Shown here: in pieces, positions 15,925-23,937 of the stretch
Numbering within the stretch: position 1 is the first letter of the stretch
Layout: every line of letters begins with the position of its first letter
Source: Christensenella sp. UBA4675
GTDB lineage: Bacteria > Bacillota > Clostridia > Christensenellales > Borkfalkiaceae
NCBI GenBank assembly: GCA_002405165.1
Contig: DHLF01000010.1
Coordinates: 14,905 to 51,771 of the forward strand
Reading direction: 5' to 3'
Length of the DNA stretch: 36,867 nt
Position numbers and translations under genes: made by a program
Notes under the pieces: model-generated
What the model saw: only the letters and a program-made list of their open reading frames with translations
Database searches by the model: none
What the model was told of the DNA's origin: nothing

Positions 15925-16743
15925 ATGAAAATCAAAGCAAAAGCAAAAATCAATTTATCTTTAAACGTATTAGGAGTAAAAAACGGTTATCACGAACTTG
16001 AAAGCTTGGTAACGGAAATTTCGCTTGCGGACGAGATAAAAATTAAAAAAAGTAAGGAAATTTCCGTTAAATACAAAAACTTTAACGTTCCTTGCCAAAA
16101 GGACAACGCTTTAAAAACGTTAAAAGCTTTTTACGACCAAACCAAACTCGGAGCAACGGTAGAAATCGAGAAAAAAATTCCTTTAAGTTCCGGTCTTGGC
16201 GGGTCTAGCGCGGATTCCGTAGGAATAATAAACGGATTAAAAAAACTTTATCCTTTTGTGGAAGAAAGCGTTTTTTATTCTATAATAGTTAGCTCTGGTA
16301 GCGACTGTCCCGCACAGTACGCGGGCGGAGCGAATTTAATGTGTGGTCGCGGAGAAAAAATTGAAAGCGTAAAACTCAAAACTAAACTCTATTTTGCCGT
16401 TATTGCGTGCGACGGCGGAGTGAACACCGCAAAGTGTTTTTCGCTATACGACAGCGGAGAAAAAAAAGGATTTATTGACAATAATCGACTTATAGCGGAA
16501 CTAAATAACAAAAAACGCGTAGAGCTAGACAACTGCCTTAAATATCCCGCAAAGATATTAAACGAAAATATTGAAAAGTGCGAAACGTATTTATCTATGT
16601 TTAGCCCTATGGTCAATATGAGCGGAAGCGGTAGCGCGGTGTACGCGGTATTTTATAAAAAGTCGCAAGCAAAAAAAGCGGTTAAAAAATTAAAAAGGGA
16701 ATTTCCTAATTGTTTTTACTGCGAAAGCGTTTTGAAAAAATAA
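15925..16743 (+). CDS. ispE: 4-diphosphocytidyl-2-C-methyl-D-erythritol kinase
   Basis: IspE phosphorylates CDP-methylerythritol in the non-mevalonate (MEP) isoprenoid pathway, supplying quinone and undecaprenyl precursors. The 272-residue GHMP kinase has the N-terminal KAKINLSLNVLGVKNGYHEL, the ATP-binding PLSSGLGGSSADS at residues 86-98, the SSGSDCPAQYAGG segment with the catalytic Asp, and the C-terminal MSGSGSAVYAVF glycine motif. Length is normal. There is no clear SD; translation may be coupled to the upstream gene 10 bases away. ispE next to sporulation genes is seen in other clostridia. Confidence 0.95.
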   Translation: MKIKAKAKINLSLNVLGVKNGYHELESLVTEISLADEIKIKKSKEISVKYKNFNVPCQKDNALKTLKAFYDQTKLGATVEIEKKIPLSSGLGGSSADSVGIINGLKKLYPFVEESVFYSIIVSSGSDCPAQYAGGANLMCGRGEKIESVKLKTKLYFAVIACDGGVNTAKCFSLYDSGEKKGFIDNNRLIAELNNKKRVELDNCLKYPAKILNENIEKCETYLSMFSPMVNMSGSGSAVYAVFYKKSQAKKAVKKLKREFPNCFYCESVLKK

Positions 16744-16753
16744 AAAATTATAA

Positions 16754-16783
16754 GTATAAAACCCCTGAAAAGCGGTAATCATT
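16754..16783 (+). promoter_or_regulatory. Possible sigma-F promoter of spoIIR
   Basis: GTATA at 16754-16758 and GGTAATCATT at 16774-16783, 15 bases apart, resemble the forespore sigma-F consensus (GywTA / GgnrAnAnTw) with one mismatch at the -10. spoIIR is a sigma-F gene in Bacillus subtilis. The start site would be near 16789, inside the loop of the hairpin described separately. Confidence 0.5.
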
Positions 16784-16809
16784 GTATTATCACTTTCGGG
16801 GGATTTTTT
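16762..16809 (+). terminator. Terminator-like hairpin containing the spoIIR ribosome binding site
   Basis: CCCCTGAAAAG (16762-16772) pairs with CTTTCGGGG (16793-16801) with two single-base bulges, followed by T6 at 16804-16809 and then directly by the spoIIR ATG. The G-run of the right arm is the only SD candidate. Read-through RNA from ispE should stop here or have its SD hidden; RNA from the predicted sigma-F promoter would lack the left arm. Confidence 0.6.
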
Positions 16810-17346
16810 ATGAATAAAAAAGGTATAACTTTAATTTTAATAGGCATAATAAGTTTAACGACGATATTTTTCGCTTTTAGACAACCTAAGCAAGAAATTG
16901 TTACGGAGTATTTAAGAATACACGTCAGGGCTAACAGTAACGAGCAAGCCGACCAAATGGTTAAATACGAAATTAAAGATAAACTCGTTTTATTTTTAAC
17001 TCCTTATATATCTTCTTGCAACTCGAAAGAACAAGCGATACAAGCGATAAATTCTTTAACGGGGAAAATGGACGATATAGCAAACGCTTGCCTATTAAAA
17101 AAAGGGTTTAATTATAAAGCCAAAACTTGTATTAAGCAAGAATATTTCCCAACGAGAGTTTACGACGGAGAAAGTTTACCGTCGGGTGTGTACGACAGCA
17201 TAATCGTGGAACTGGGGAAAGCGGAAGGAAATAATTGGTGGTGCGTAGTTTATCCGCCTTTATGTTTCGTTAGTTCCGCCACTCCCGTTAAATACAAGTC
17301 TAAAATCGTAGAAATTATCCGTCGCTTTAAGGAAAACGGCAAGTAA
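16810..17346 (+). CDS. spoIIR: Stage II sporulation protein R
   Basis: SpoIIR is secreted by the forespore into the intermembrane space and triggers SpoIIGA to activate pro-sigma-E in the mother cell. The 178-residue product has one N-terminal membrane or signal segment (about residues 5-24) and the family motifs EYLRIHVRANS, FPTRVYDGESLPSGVYDSIIVELGKAEGNNWWCVVYPPLCFV. Cysteines typical of the secreted domain are present. It is followed after 27 bases by sleB. Its RBS lies in the hairpin at 16762-16809. Confidence 0.95.
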   Translation: MNKKGITLILIGIISLTTIFFAFRQPKQEIVTEYLRIHVRANSNEQADQMVKYEIKDKLVLFLTPYISSCNSKEQAIQAINSLTGKMDDIANACLLKKGFNYKAKTCIKQEYFPTRVYDGESLPSGVYDSIIVELGKAEGNNWWCVVYPPLCFVSSATPVKYKSKIVEIIRRFKENGK

Positions 17347-17373
17347 CTTTACGCTTGCAAATTAGGAGGATAA

Positions 17374-18081
17374 ATGAAAAAATACGTAAAGATTTTTTTG
17401 CTCGTGAGTATCATTTGTTTTACGGCGATATTTTCTACGGCGTTTACGGTAAATAAGTATAGGGCGGAAAATTCCGTGCAATGCGCAACCGTAATAAAAC
17501 AAGGACAAACGGGCAGTATGGTAAAAACCATTCAAACCAAATTAAAAAAATGGGGATATTATAGCGGTAGCGTAGACGGAATTTACGGCGCGAAAACTAA
17601 AAAAGCCGTTATGTATTTCCAACGCAAAAACGGACTTACGGCGGACGGAATAGTAGGAGCTAAAACGTTAAAAGCGTTAGGAATTTCTACGTCGGGTTCG
17701 TCAACTTCGACAAACGGAAGCAATTATTCGGATAACGATTTAAACTTACTTGCTAAACTAATTTACGGAGAAGCAAGGGGCGAAAGTTATACGGGACAAG
17801 TAGCAGTCGGCGCGGTAGTTTTAAACAGGGTAAAAAGTTCGTCTTTCCCCAACACTATTTCGGGCGTTATTTATCAAAAGAACGCATTTACCGCAGTTAG
17901 CGACGGACAAATAAATTTAACCCCTGACCAAACGGCAAGAAAAGCCGCGAAGGACGCGTTAAACGGTTGGGACCCGACTAACGGAGCGTTGTATTACTAC
18001 AATCCGTCTATCGCTACGAGTTCGTGGATATTTTCAAGAAAAACGTTGACGACGATAGGAAATCACGTTTTTGCAGTATAA
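17374..18081 (+). CDS. sleB: Spore cortex-lytic enzyme SleB
   Basis: SleB is a lytic transglycosylase that degrades muramic-lactam cortex peptidoglycan during germination. The 235-residue product has an N-terminal signal or membrane segment (about 1-32), a PG_binding_1 domain (about 44-102: GQTGSMVKTIQTKLKKWGYY, FQRKNGLTADGIVGAKTLKAL), a Ser/Thr/Gly linker, and a Hydrolase_2 domain (about 122-235) with LIYGEARGESYTGQVAVGAVVLNR. The catalytic Glu is Glu133. An AGGAGG site gives good spacing. ypeB follows after nine bases, the conserved sleB-ypeB pairing. Confidence 0.95.
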   Translation: MKKYVKIFLLVSIICFTAIFSTAFTVNKYRAENSVQCATVIKQGQTGSMVKTIQTKLKKWGYYSGSVDGIYGAKTKKAVMYFQRKNGLTADGIVGAKTLKALGISTSGSSTSTNGSNYSDNDLNLLAKLIYGEARGESYTGQVAVGAVVLNRVKSSSFPNTISGVIYQKNAFTAVSDGQINLTPDQTARKAAKDALNGWDPTNGALYYYNPSIATSSWIFSRKTLTTIGNHVFAV

Positions 18082-18090
18082 GGAGGGAAT

Positions 18091-19998
18091 ATGGAAAAGA
18101 AGAATAACAGCGCGAAAGAAAAAGTAAAAAAAGCTTCTCAAAAAAGCGTTGATAATAATAACGAAGTAGAAAATTTAGAGCAAAAAAAGGAAAAAGAAAA
18201 TCTACAAGCCGATAAAAGAGTAAAAGACGCTAAAATTAAAAAAGAAAAAGAAGCTTTAAAAGAACAGCAAAAAATGCACGTAAAACAACAAGCGGAGCAA
18301 AAAAAGAAACAAGCAAAGCTTTTAAAAGAACAAAAGAAAAAGCGTAAAGAAGCAATAAAGCAAGAAAAGGCTGAAAAAAAGGCGAGTGAAAAAGCTCGAA
18401 AACAAGCTCAAAAGCAAGAAAGGATAGCGCAAAAAAATCAAAAAAAGCAAGCGATAAAAGCGCAAAAAATGCAACTAAAACAGCAATTACAACGCTTGCA
18501 AGCGCAAAAAAAGCGTGAAAAGCAATTAGCGAAAGAACAGCTTAGAGAAGAAAAAAGAGAGAGAAAACTTGCCAGAAAGCACGAAAGTAAAGAAGAGAAA
18601 AGGGCAAGAATTTCCGCTTTAAAACAAGAAAAAGCCCGCAAAAAAGAGCAAAAAAGACAGTTAAGGGGCAACAGAAAATCCATTGCTCCTTGGCTTACGG
18701 CGGTAATATCGCTAGGAACTGCGTGTTTAGTTTTGGCAAGCGTTTTAACCGTTTATATGATGGGCGATAGAACTTATATGAAATCGGAAGCGGATTATCA
18801 GTACAGACAAAACTTTTCCGATTTAGTAGACTACGTTGACAATATAGACGTAAATTTAAGTAAGGTATTAGTTTCTTCCGACAAAAGAGAACAACAAAAA
18901 TTATTCGGAGAAATTTCTTCCCAAAGCTTACTTGCCGAACACGGATTACAAAATCTTCCCATAGATTACGAAAACAAGTATAACACCGCAAAATTTATAA
19001 ATCAAATGGGAGATTATTCAAAATACCTTAATAATCGACTTATAGACGGGTATTCTATATCGGAACAAGAGTTTGAAAACGTAGAAACGTTAAAGGAAAG
19101 AAACGCTATATTAAAGAGCAATTTAATTTCTTTAAATAAAGAAATAAACGACGGAGCTAAAATAGAAGATTTGTTTTCTTCTTCCGACGCATTCGGCGTT
19201 AAACTATTTGCCGAAATGGAAAATCAAGCGGTAGATTATCCGCAACTTATCTACGACGGTCCTTTCTCCGACGGGCTTACCAACAGAGAAGTTAAAGGTC
19301 TTACGGGAAAAGAAATAACCGAAAAAACCGCAGAAGAAAACTTTAAAAAATATTTTAAAGATTATTCTTTAAATATGATAGAAGTTTTAGGCTCGGTAAG
19401 CGGTCAGTACGAATGTTTTAACGTAAGGGGACAAGACGGAAACGGAGTGGAAGTATTTGCGCAAATTTCTAAAAAAGGCGGAAAGCTTTTAACGTTTAAT
19501 TACGGTAAAACTTGTAAAGAAGGGGATTTATCCGAACAAGAATGTATAAACAACGGTTTAGAATTCTTATCCGCTATGGGAATAGATAATATGAAAGCCG
19601 TTTGGACTGAAACCAACGGAACTTACACTACGGTAAATTACGCTTACGAAAAAGGCGGAGTAATTTTCTACGGCGATTTAATAAAACTCAATATTTGTAG
19701 AGAAAAAGGTCAAGTTTTAGGAATGGAAGCTAAAAATTACTATTTAAACCATACCGAAAGAAGCGCGGGAAAATTTGAACTTTCCAAAGAACAAGCAATG
19801 GAAAAGGCAGGAAAGATTAACGTTACCGGAGTAAGAAAAGCGGTAGTTCCCGTAGGAACGACTAGCGAAAAAACTTGCTGGGAAGTCGCGGGCGAATATA
19901 ACGGAGCAAAATATTTTATTTACGTTGACGCCGTTAGCGGAAACGAAGTAAATATCTTTAAAGTTATAGAAACCGACGAAGGCAATCTTTTAATGTAA
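18091..19998 (+). CDS. ypeB: Germination protein YpeB with a long charged N-terminal helix
   Basis: YpeB is needed to place and stabilise SleB in the dormant spore. Residues from about 201 onward match the family: a transmembrane segment (WLTAVISLGTACLVLASVLTVYMM), a helical domain (NFSDLVDYVDNIDVNLSKVLVSSD), and a C-terminal PepSY-type region (KEITEKTAEENFKKYF, KFELSKEQAMEKAGKINVTGV). The first ~195 residues are an almost uninterrupted Lys/Glu/Gln/Arg/Ala stretch predicted to be one long charged helix or coiled coil, not part of ordinary YpeB of about 450 residues. With the single helix as signal anchor, this part would be in the forespore cytoplasm. A GGAGGG site precedes the ATG. Confidence 0.88.
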   Translation: MEKKNNSAKEKVKKASQKSVDNNNEVENLEQKKEKENLQADKRVKDAKIKKEKEALKEQQKMHVKQQAEQKKKQAKLLKEQKKKRKEAIKQEKAEKKASEKARKQAQKQERIAQKNQKKQAIKAQKMQLKQQLQRLQAQKKREKQLAKEQLREEKRERKLARKHESKEEKRARISALKQEKARKKEQKRQLRGNRKSIAPWLTAVISLGTACLVLASVLTVYMMGDRTYMKSEADYQYRQNFSDLVDYVDNIDVNLSKVLVSSDKREQQKLFGEISSQSLLAEHGLQNLPIDYENKYNTAKFINQMGDYSKYLNNRLIDGYSISEQEFENVETLKERNAILKSNLISLNKEINDGAKIEDLFSSSDAFGVKLFAEMENQAVDYPQLIYDGPFSDGLTNREVKGLTGKEITEKTAEENFKKYFKDYSLNMIEVLGSVSGQYECFNVRGQDGNGVEVFAQISKKGGKLLTFNYGKTCKEGDLSEQECINNGLEFLSAMGIDNMKAVWTETNGTYTTVNYAYEKGGVIFYGDLIKLNICREKGQVLGMEAKNYYLNHTERSAGKFELSKEQAMEKAGKINVTGVRKAVVPVGTTSEKTCWEVAGEYNGAKYFIYVDAVSGNEVNIFKVIETDEGNLLM

Positions 19999-20022
19999 AA
20001 AAATAAAATAATAGGTTTAAAA

Positions 20023-20062
20023 AACTTCCTTTAAGTTAAAAATTATTTAAAGGAGGTTTTTT
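20023..20062 (+). terminator. Terminator-like hairpin containing the RBS of the next gene
   Basis: AACTTCCTTTAA (20023-20034) pairs with TTAAAGGAGGTT (20047-20058), 12 bp with one G-U, then T6 (20057-20062) and directly the ATG at 20063. The right arm contains the AAAGGAGG SD. The structure can end the sleB-ypeB transcript and hide the SD in read-through RNA. No clear promoter is seen within it. Confidence 0.65.
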
Positions 20063-20248
20063 ATGACAGGATTAAAAGAAAAAGAAGTCGGATTTATTTC
20101 CGAATTAGTTACCATAGAAGATTTATTTTGCAAAAAATCGCAAAGTTATATGAGTATGGTTAAGGATGAAAAAATTAAGGAACAAATGGGACTTATAAGT
20201 TCTATGCACAAGCAAAGAATAAGCGAGCTATTAAAAAATCTTGATTAA
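20063..20248 (+). CDS. Small helical protein, possible coat-type partner
   Basis: The 61-residue product (TGLKEKEVGFISELVTIEDLFCKKSQSYM...) is not assigned to a family with confidence. It is predicted to be two amphipathic helices of the kind found in CotF/ferritin-like small spore proteins, which fits its place between ypeB and a CotF-like gene. One Cys is present. A strong AAAGGAGG site lies six bases before the ATG but inside a hairpin. The gene is 10 bases before the next ORF, whose SD overlaps its stop region. Confidence 0.6.
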   Translation: MTGLKEKEVGFISELVTIEDLFCKKSQSYMSMVKDEKIKEQMGLISSMHKQRISELLKNLD

Positions 20249-20258
20249 GGAGAAAAAA

Positions 20259-20528
20259 ATGAATAAAACAAGCGTTTTAACGGAAGAAGAAATATTAACC
20301 GATATGCTAACAGGCGAAAAAGATTTGGTTAAGTTGTACGCAACGGCTTTAACCGAAATGACAAACAATAGGCTAAGGACGCAAATCAAGAAATTTTTAG
20401 GCGAAGTTGCCGACGAACAATATAAAATTTTTAGTACGATGCAAGAAAAAGGTTACTATCAAGTAGCGCCGGCGCAAAAGCAAAAAATAGACTCTACGCT
20501 AGACAAGTTTACTAAAAAAACCAAATAA
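20259..20528 (+). CDS. CotF-like spore coat protein
   Basis: The 89-residue product resembles the coat F family: an all-helical pattern (LTEEEILTDMLTGEKDLVKLYATALTEM, LRTQIKKFLGEVADEQYKIF) ending in STMQEKGYYQVAPA, similar to the QxKGYY-P end of CotF proteins. I start at the ATG at 20259 because AAGGAG at 20247-20252 is six bases upstream; a TTG at 20241 lies before that SD and would overlap the previous gene. It is closed by a very strong terminator. The function in the coat is inferred from family likeness and neighbours. Confidence 0.7.
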   Translation: MNKTSVLTEEEILTDMLTGEKDLVKLYATALTEMTNNRLRTQIKKFLGEVADEQYKIFSTMQEKGYYQVAPAQKQKIDSTLDKFTKKTK

Positions 20529-20533
20529 TTTTA

Positions 20534-20577
20534 AAGACCGAATTTTCTATAAATAGAAAATTCGGTCTTGATTTTTT
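20534..20577 (+). terminator. Intrinsic terminator of the sporulation block
   Basis: AAGACCGAATTTTCTA (20534-20549) pairs perfectly over 16 bp with TAGAAAATTCGGTCTT (20554-20569), loop TAAA, followed by a T-run at 20572-20577. Confidence 0.93.
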
Positions 20578-20657
20578 AAATAAATAGCAAGTTTAAAAAG
20601 TGAAAATTAGAGTTTTTTGAAAAACGAGCAAAATTGAAAAACACGTATTTATAAAAG

Positions 20658-20686
20658 TTGACATAAAAATAAGCGTATGATATATT
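20658..20686 (+). promoter_or_regulatory. Sigma-A promoter of the ABC/FtsX-type transporter
   Basis: TTGACA at 20658-20663 and TATATT at 20681-20686 with a 17-base spacer. The leader is about 65 bases and AAAGGAG lies just before the ATG at 20760. Confidence 0.82.
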
Positions 20687-20759
20687 TTTTAGCGTAGAAA
20701 ATAAAGTTTTATTTAAGTTTAAAAAGATATTATATTTAAAAACGTCGAAAGGAGATAAA

Positions 20760-23648
20760 ATGCTAAAATTACAAGACGTTACCAAAGACTACGTTTCGGG
20801 CGAACTTATAGTACACGCGTTAAAAGGCGTATCGCTCGAATTTAGAAAAAGCGAATTCGTGGCAATATTAGGACAGTCCGGTTGCGGAAAAACAACGTTG
20901 CTTAACATTATGGGCGGATTAGATAAATACACTTCCGGCGACCTAATAATAAACGGTGTTTCCACCAAAGATTATTCTTCTAGGGACTGGGATAATTACC
21001 GTAACCACTCAATCGGGTTTATTTTCCAAAGCTACAACCTAATAATGCACCAAAGCGTTTTGGAAAACGTAGAGCTTGCGTTAACGCTTTCGGGGGTAAA
21101 AAAATCCGAAAGAAAGGAAAGAGCAAAACAAGCTTTAATAAGGGTAGGACTTGAAAAGGAAATAAACAAAAAACCCAATCAACTATCGGGTGGACAAATG
21201 CAAAGGGTTGCGATTGCAAGGGCAATAGTAAACAATCCCGACATAATTTTGGCGGACGAACCTACCGGCGCGCTAGACACCGAAACGAGTATTTCGGTTA
21301 TGGATATTTTAAAAGATATCGCAAAAGACAGGCTCGTTATTATGGTAACGCATAATCCGGACTTAGCGGTAAAATATTCCGATAGAATAATAAAAATGGC
21401 GGACGGGAAAGTTTACGACGATTCTAACCCCGTAACGCAAGAAGAATTAAACGCGGAAACAGAAAAAGCTAACGGGCAAGACGAACAAAATAAAAGCGAA
21501 GATAGCTCTGACGGGAAAGAAGAACAAAATGGAAACGATATAATTCCGCAAGAGAAAAAAGCTAAAAAAAGAAAGAAAAGGGCGTCTATGAGTTGGTTTA
21601 CGGCGTTTTCTCTTTCGCTTAAAAACCTATTTACCAAAAAAGCGAGAACGATTTTGGTGTCGGTTGCTGGCAGTATAGGTATTATAGGAATTGCCTTGAT
21701 TATGTCCGTATCGTCGGGGTTTCAGGGGTACATAGACAATATTCAAAGGGATACTCTTTCTTCTTCCCCTATAACCGTTTCGCAACAATCCATAAATTAT
21801 ATGGACGCGTTTTCTTCTTTAATGACGGGCGGAGAAAGAGAAGGTAAAAAGTATCCTACGGGCGATTATTTTTCGAGCAATAGCCAAATGGAAAATATAG
21901 TTGAAAAATTTGTTGGTTCGGTGAAAACCGTAGAGCTTAAAAACTTTAAAAATTACCTCGAACAAAATATAGACAACGATAAAATTCACGGAATAAGATA
22001 TAGTTATACGTCTTCTTTAAAATTTTACGGAAACGGTGATAAAATAAAAGATATGGCGGTTACGCCCACTAACGATTACAGATTGCTTTACCCTTACGAC
22101 AGTACAAGAATAGACCCGACAAAAGGTTTGTATTCGGAAGTGTTCGAAACGTACGTTATGCCGATGTTCGATTATATGAATCCCTTTGGTAAAACGCTTG
22201 TAAAATACGATAAGGAATCGGGCAAACTTGTAGATAATTGGAGCTTAGTTAAACAGCAATACGATTTATTAAGCGGTTCTTGGCCGAGTGAAGATAAAAG
22301 CGAAATGATATTGGTCGTTGACGAATACAACCAAATTGCTGATAACGTATTGTTTGCCTTGGGAATGAGAAGCGAAGGCTTTATGCTTTACGGTATTTTG
22401 GACAATATGATATCGGGCGGATTTATTGATAGATTTATTTCGGCTTATCAATCCGTAATAGACGATATAAATAAAAACGGCAAAATACTGGATAAAGGCT
22501 CTTACGCTACGTGGAAAGAGTATTTTTCGGCTAATTCCGATAAAAAAGACTTTTTTATTCAAAAAGTTATAAACGGAATGGGGATACAGTATAATTTAAG
22601 CGAAAAAAACGAAACAATACCTTTTGATGAAATTTTAAAAAACACTTCTTATAAAATTGCTCCCACGTTTACCGAATACGAAATAGTTGACGGAAAAGTC
22701 GTTAAAAAAGAAAATTATCAAGATTTTTTAAAAAGTAACGACCAAAACGTAGTAAACGTTAAGGTTACGGGCGTTGTAAGGCTTAAAAAAGGGCTTAACG
22801 CAGGTTGTTTAACGGGAAGCGGAGGAATAGTTTATTCCAATTCTTTAATAGAATGGTTAATAAATCAAACTAACAACTGCGATATAATGAAATTATTAAA
22901 TTCTACGCTTTCTATTGCCGATAGCGCGGAAAGACAAAACGCATTAAATTCCGCATTTTCAATTTTTGCAAGCGATAAAAAGAACGAAAAAGGAGAAATA
23001 GTTAAGGACGAAGACGGCAATCCCGTTAAAGCCGACGTAAAGTCTACCGACGTAACCAATACGTTAAAAACGGCGGATTTAGACAGTCCTTACAATATCA
23101 GTATTTACGCTTCTAATTTCGACAATAAGGATTACGTTACCGATTTTATAAAAGGGTATAACGAAAAATATCCTAGCGAAGAAATAGAGTATTCCGATAT
23201 GATGGGTTCGCTTTTTACAAGCGTAAGTAAAATAGTAAACGCAATAACTTACGTTTTAATAGCGTTCGTGTCCATTTCTTTAATAGTTTCTTCTATAATG
23301 ATAGGAATTATTACCTATATATCCGTTTTAGAGCGTACAAAAGAAATAGGCGTGTTAAGGTCGATAGGGGCCTCCAAAGGGAACGTTGCAAGCGTATTCA
23401 ACGCGGAAGCTTTGCTTATAGGTTTTGCCAGCGGATTACTTGGAATTGTTATAGCGGTTCTTTTAAATATTCCGATAAGCTCAATATTGTTAAAAGTTAC
23501 GGGTGTTGCCATTAAAGTTAAATTGCCTGCGATAAATGCGCTAATACTTATGCTTATAAGTATGGTTTTAACTACGATTGCAGGATTTATTCCGTCGAGA
23601 ATAGCGTCTAAAAAAGACCCCGTAGTTGCGCTCCGTAGCGAAAATTAA
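20760..23648 (+). CDS. ABC transporter, fused ATPase and FtsX/MacB-type permease
   Basis: The 962-residue product is a single-chain transporter. Residues 1-225 are a LolD/MacB-type ATPase with Walker A GQSGCGKTT (38-46), the LSGGQMQRVAIARA signature and Walker B IILADEPTGALD. A polar charged linker (about 225-280) follows, then one transmembrane helix (about 296-316), an extracytoplasmic domain of about 510 residues, and three C-terminal helices (about 828-855, 882-904, 927-947) forming an FtsX domain with the ERTKEIGVLRSIGAS motif. Such proteins act as mechanotransmitters or exporters of lipoproteins, peptides or antimicrobials rather than classical pumps. The substrate is not deducible. It is monocistronic, with no two-component system beside it. 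Confidence 0.9.
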   Translation: MLKLQDVTKDYVSGELIVHALKGVSLEFRKSEFVAILGQSGCGKTTLLNIMGGLDKYTSGDLIINGVSTKDYSSRDWDNYRNHSIGFIFQSYNLIMHQSVLENVELALTLSGVKKSERKERAKQALIRVGLEKEINKKPNQLSGGQMQRVAIARAIVNNPDIILADEPTGALDTETSISVMDILKDIAKDRLVIMVTHNPDLAVKYSDRIIKMADGKVYDDSNPVTQEELNAETEKANGQDEQNKSEDSSDGKEEQNGNDIIPQEKKAKKRKKRASMSWFTAFSLSLKNLFTKKARTILVSVAGSIGIIGIALIMSVSSGFQGYIDNIQRDTLSSSPITVSQQSINYMDAFSSLMTGGEREGKKYPTGDYFSSNSQMENIVEKFVGSVKTVELKNFKNYLEQNIDNDKIHGIRYSYTSSLKFYGNGDKIKDMAVTPTNDYRLLYPYDSTRIDPTKGLYSEVFETYVMPMFDYMNPFGKTLVKYDKESGKLVDNWSLVKQQYDLLSGSWPSEDKSEMILVVDEYNQIADNVLFALGMRSEGFMLYGILDNMISGGFIDRFISAYQSVIDDINKNGKILDKGSYATWKEYFSANSDKKDFFIQKVINGMGIQYNLSEKNETIPFDEILKNTSYKIAPTFTEYEIVDGKVVKKENYQDFLKSNDQNVVNVKVTGVVRLKKGLNAGCLTGSGGIVYSNSLIEWLINQTNNCDIMKLLNSTLSIADSAERQNALNSAFSIFASDKKNEKGEIVKDEDGNPVKADVKSTDVTNTLKTADLDSPYNISIYASNFDNKDYVTDFIKGYNEKYPSEEIEYSDMMGSLFTSVSKIVNAITYVLIAFVSISLIVSSIMIGIITYISVLERTKEIGVLRSIGASKGNVASVFNAEALLIGFASGLLGIVIAVLLNIPISSILLKVTGVAIKVKLPAINALILMLISMVLTTIAGFIPSRIASKKDPVVALRSEN

Positions 23649-23713
23649 AAGCAATTTATAGTTAAACTATTAAACGAAAACTATATTAAAATTATCTACG
23701 TAAACTATATTTT

Positions 23714-23752
23714 AACGGCGTAAAAGCTTTTACTTTTATGCCGTTATTTTTT
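23714..23752 (+). terminator. Intrinsic terminator of the ABC/FtsX-type transporter
   Basis: AACGGCGTAAAAG (23714-23726) pairs with CTTTTATGCCGTT (23733-23745), 13 bp with one G-U, followed by ATTTTTT. Confidence 0.9.
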
Positions 23753-23865
23753 AAAATTTTTATACGCAACTAAAATGGAAAGAAGATAAAAAGAAAGTTT
23801 ATACGTTAAAACGTAAAGCGAAAAATTTTTTACTTATAATCAAAATGGTAAGTAAAATTTCTACG

Positions 23866-23901
23866 TAAAAAATAGCGGACGGCGTTAAATTGCCGTCCGC
23901 T
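23866..23901 (-). terminator. Intrinsic terminator of the giant lipoprotein gene
   Basis: On the - strand AGCGGACGGC (23901-23892) pairs with GCCGTCCGCT (23883-23874) and is followed by a T-rich tail (ATTTTTTA). Confidence 0.9.
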
Positions 23902-23937
23902 TGTAAATTATAATTTATGAATTACTGTTTCAATAAA

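Noticed and set aside
20576..20785. 69-residue - strand ORF before the ABC/FtsX-type transporter
   Set aside because: It is very AT-rich, hydrophobic by chance, crosses a terminator and a consensus promoter, and has no RBS.
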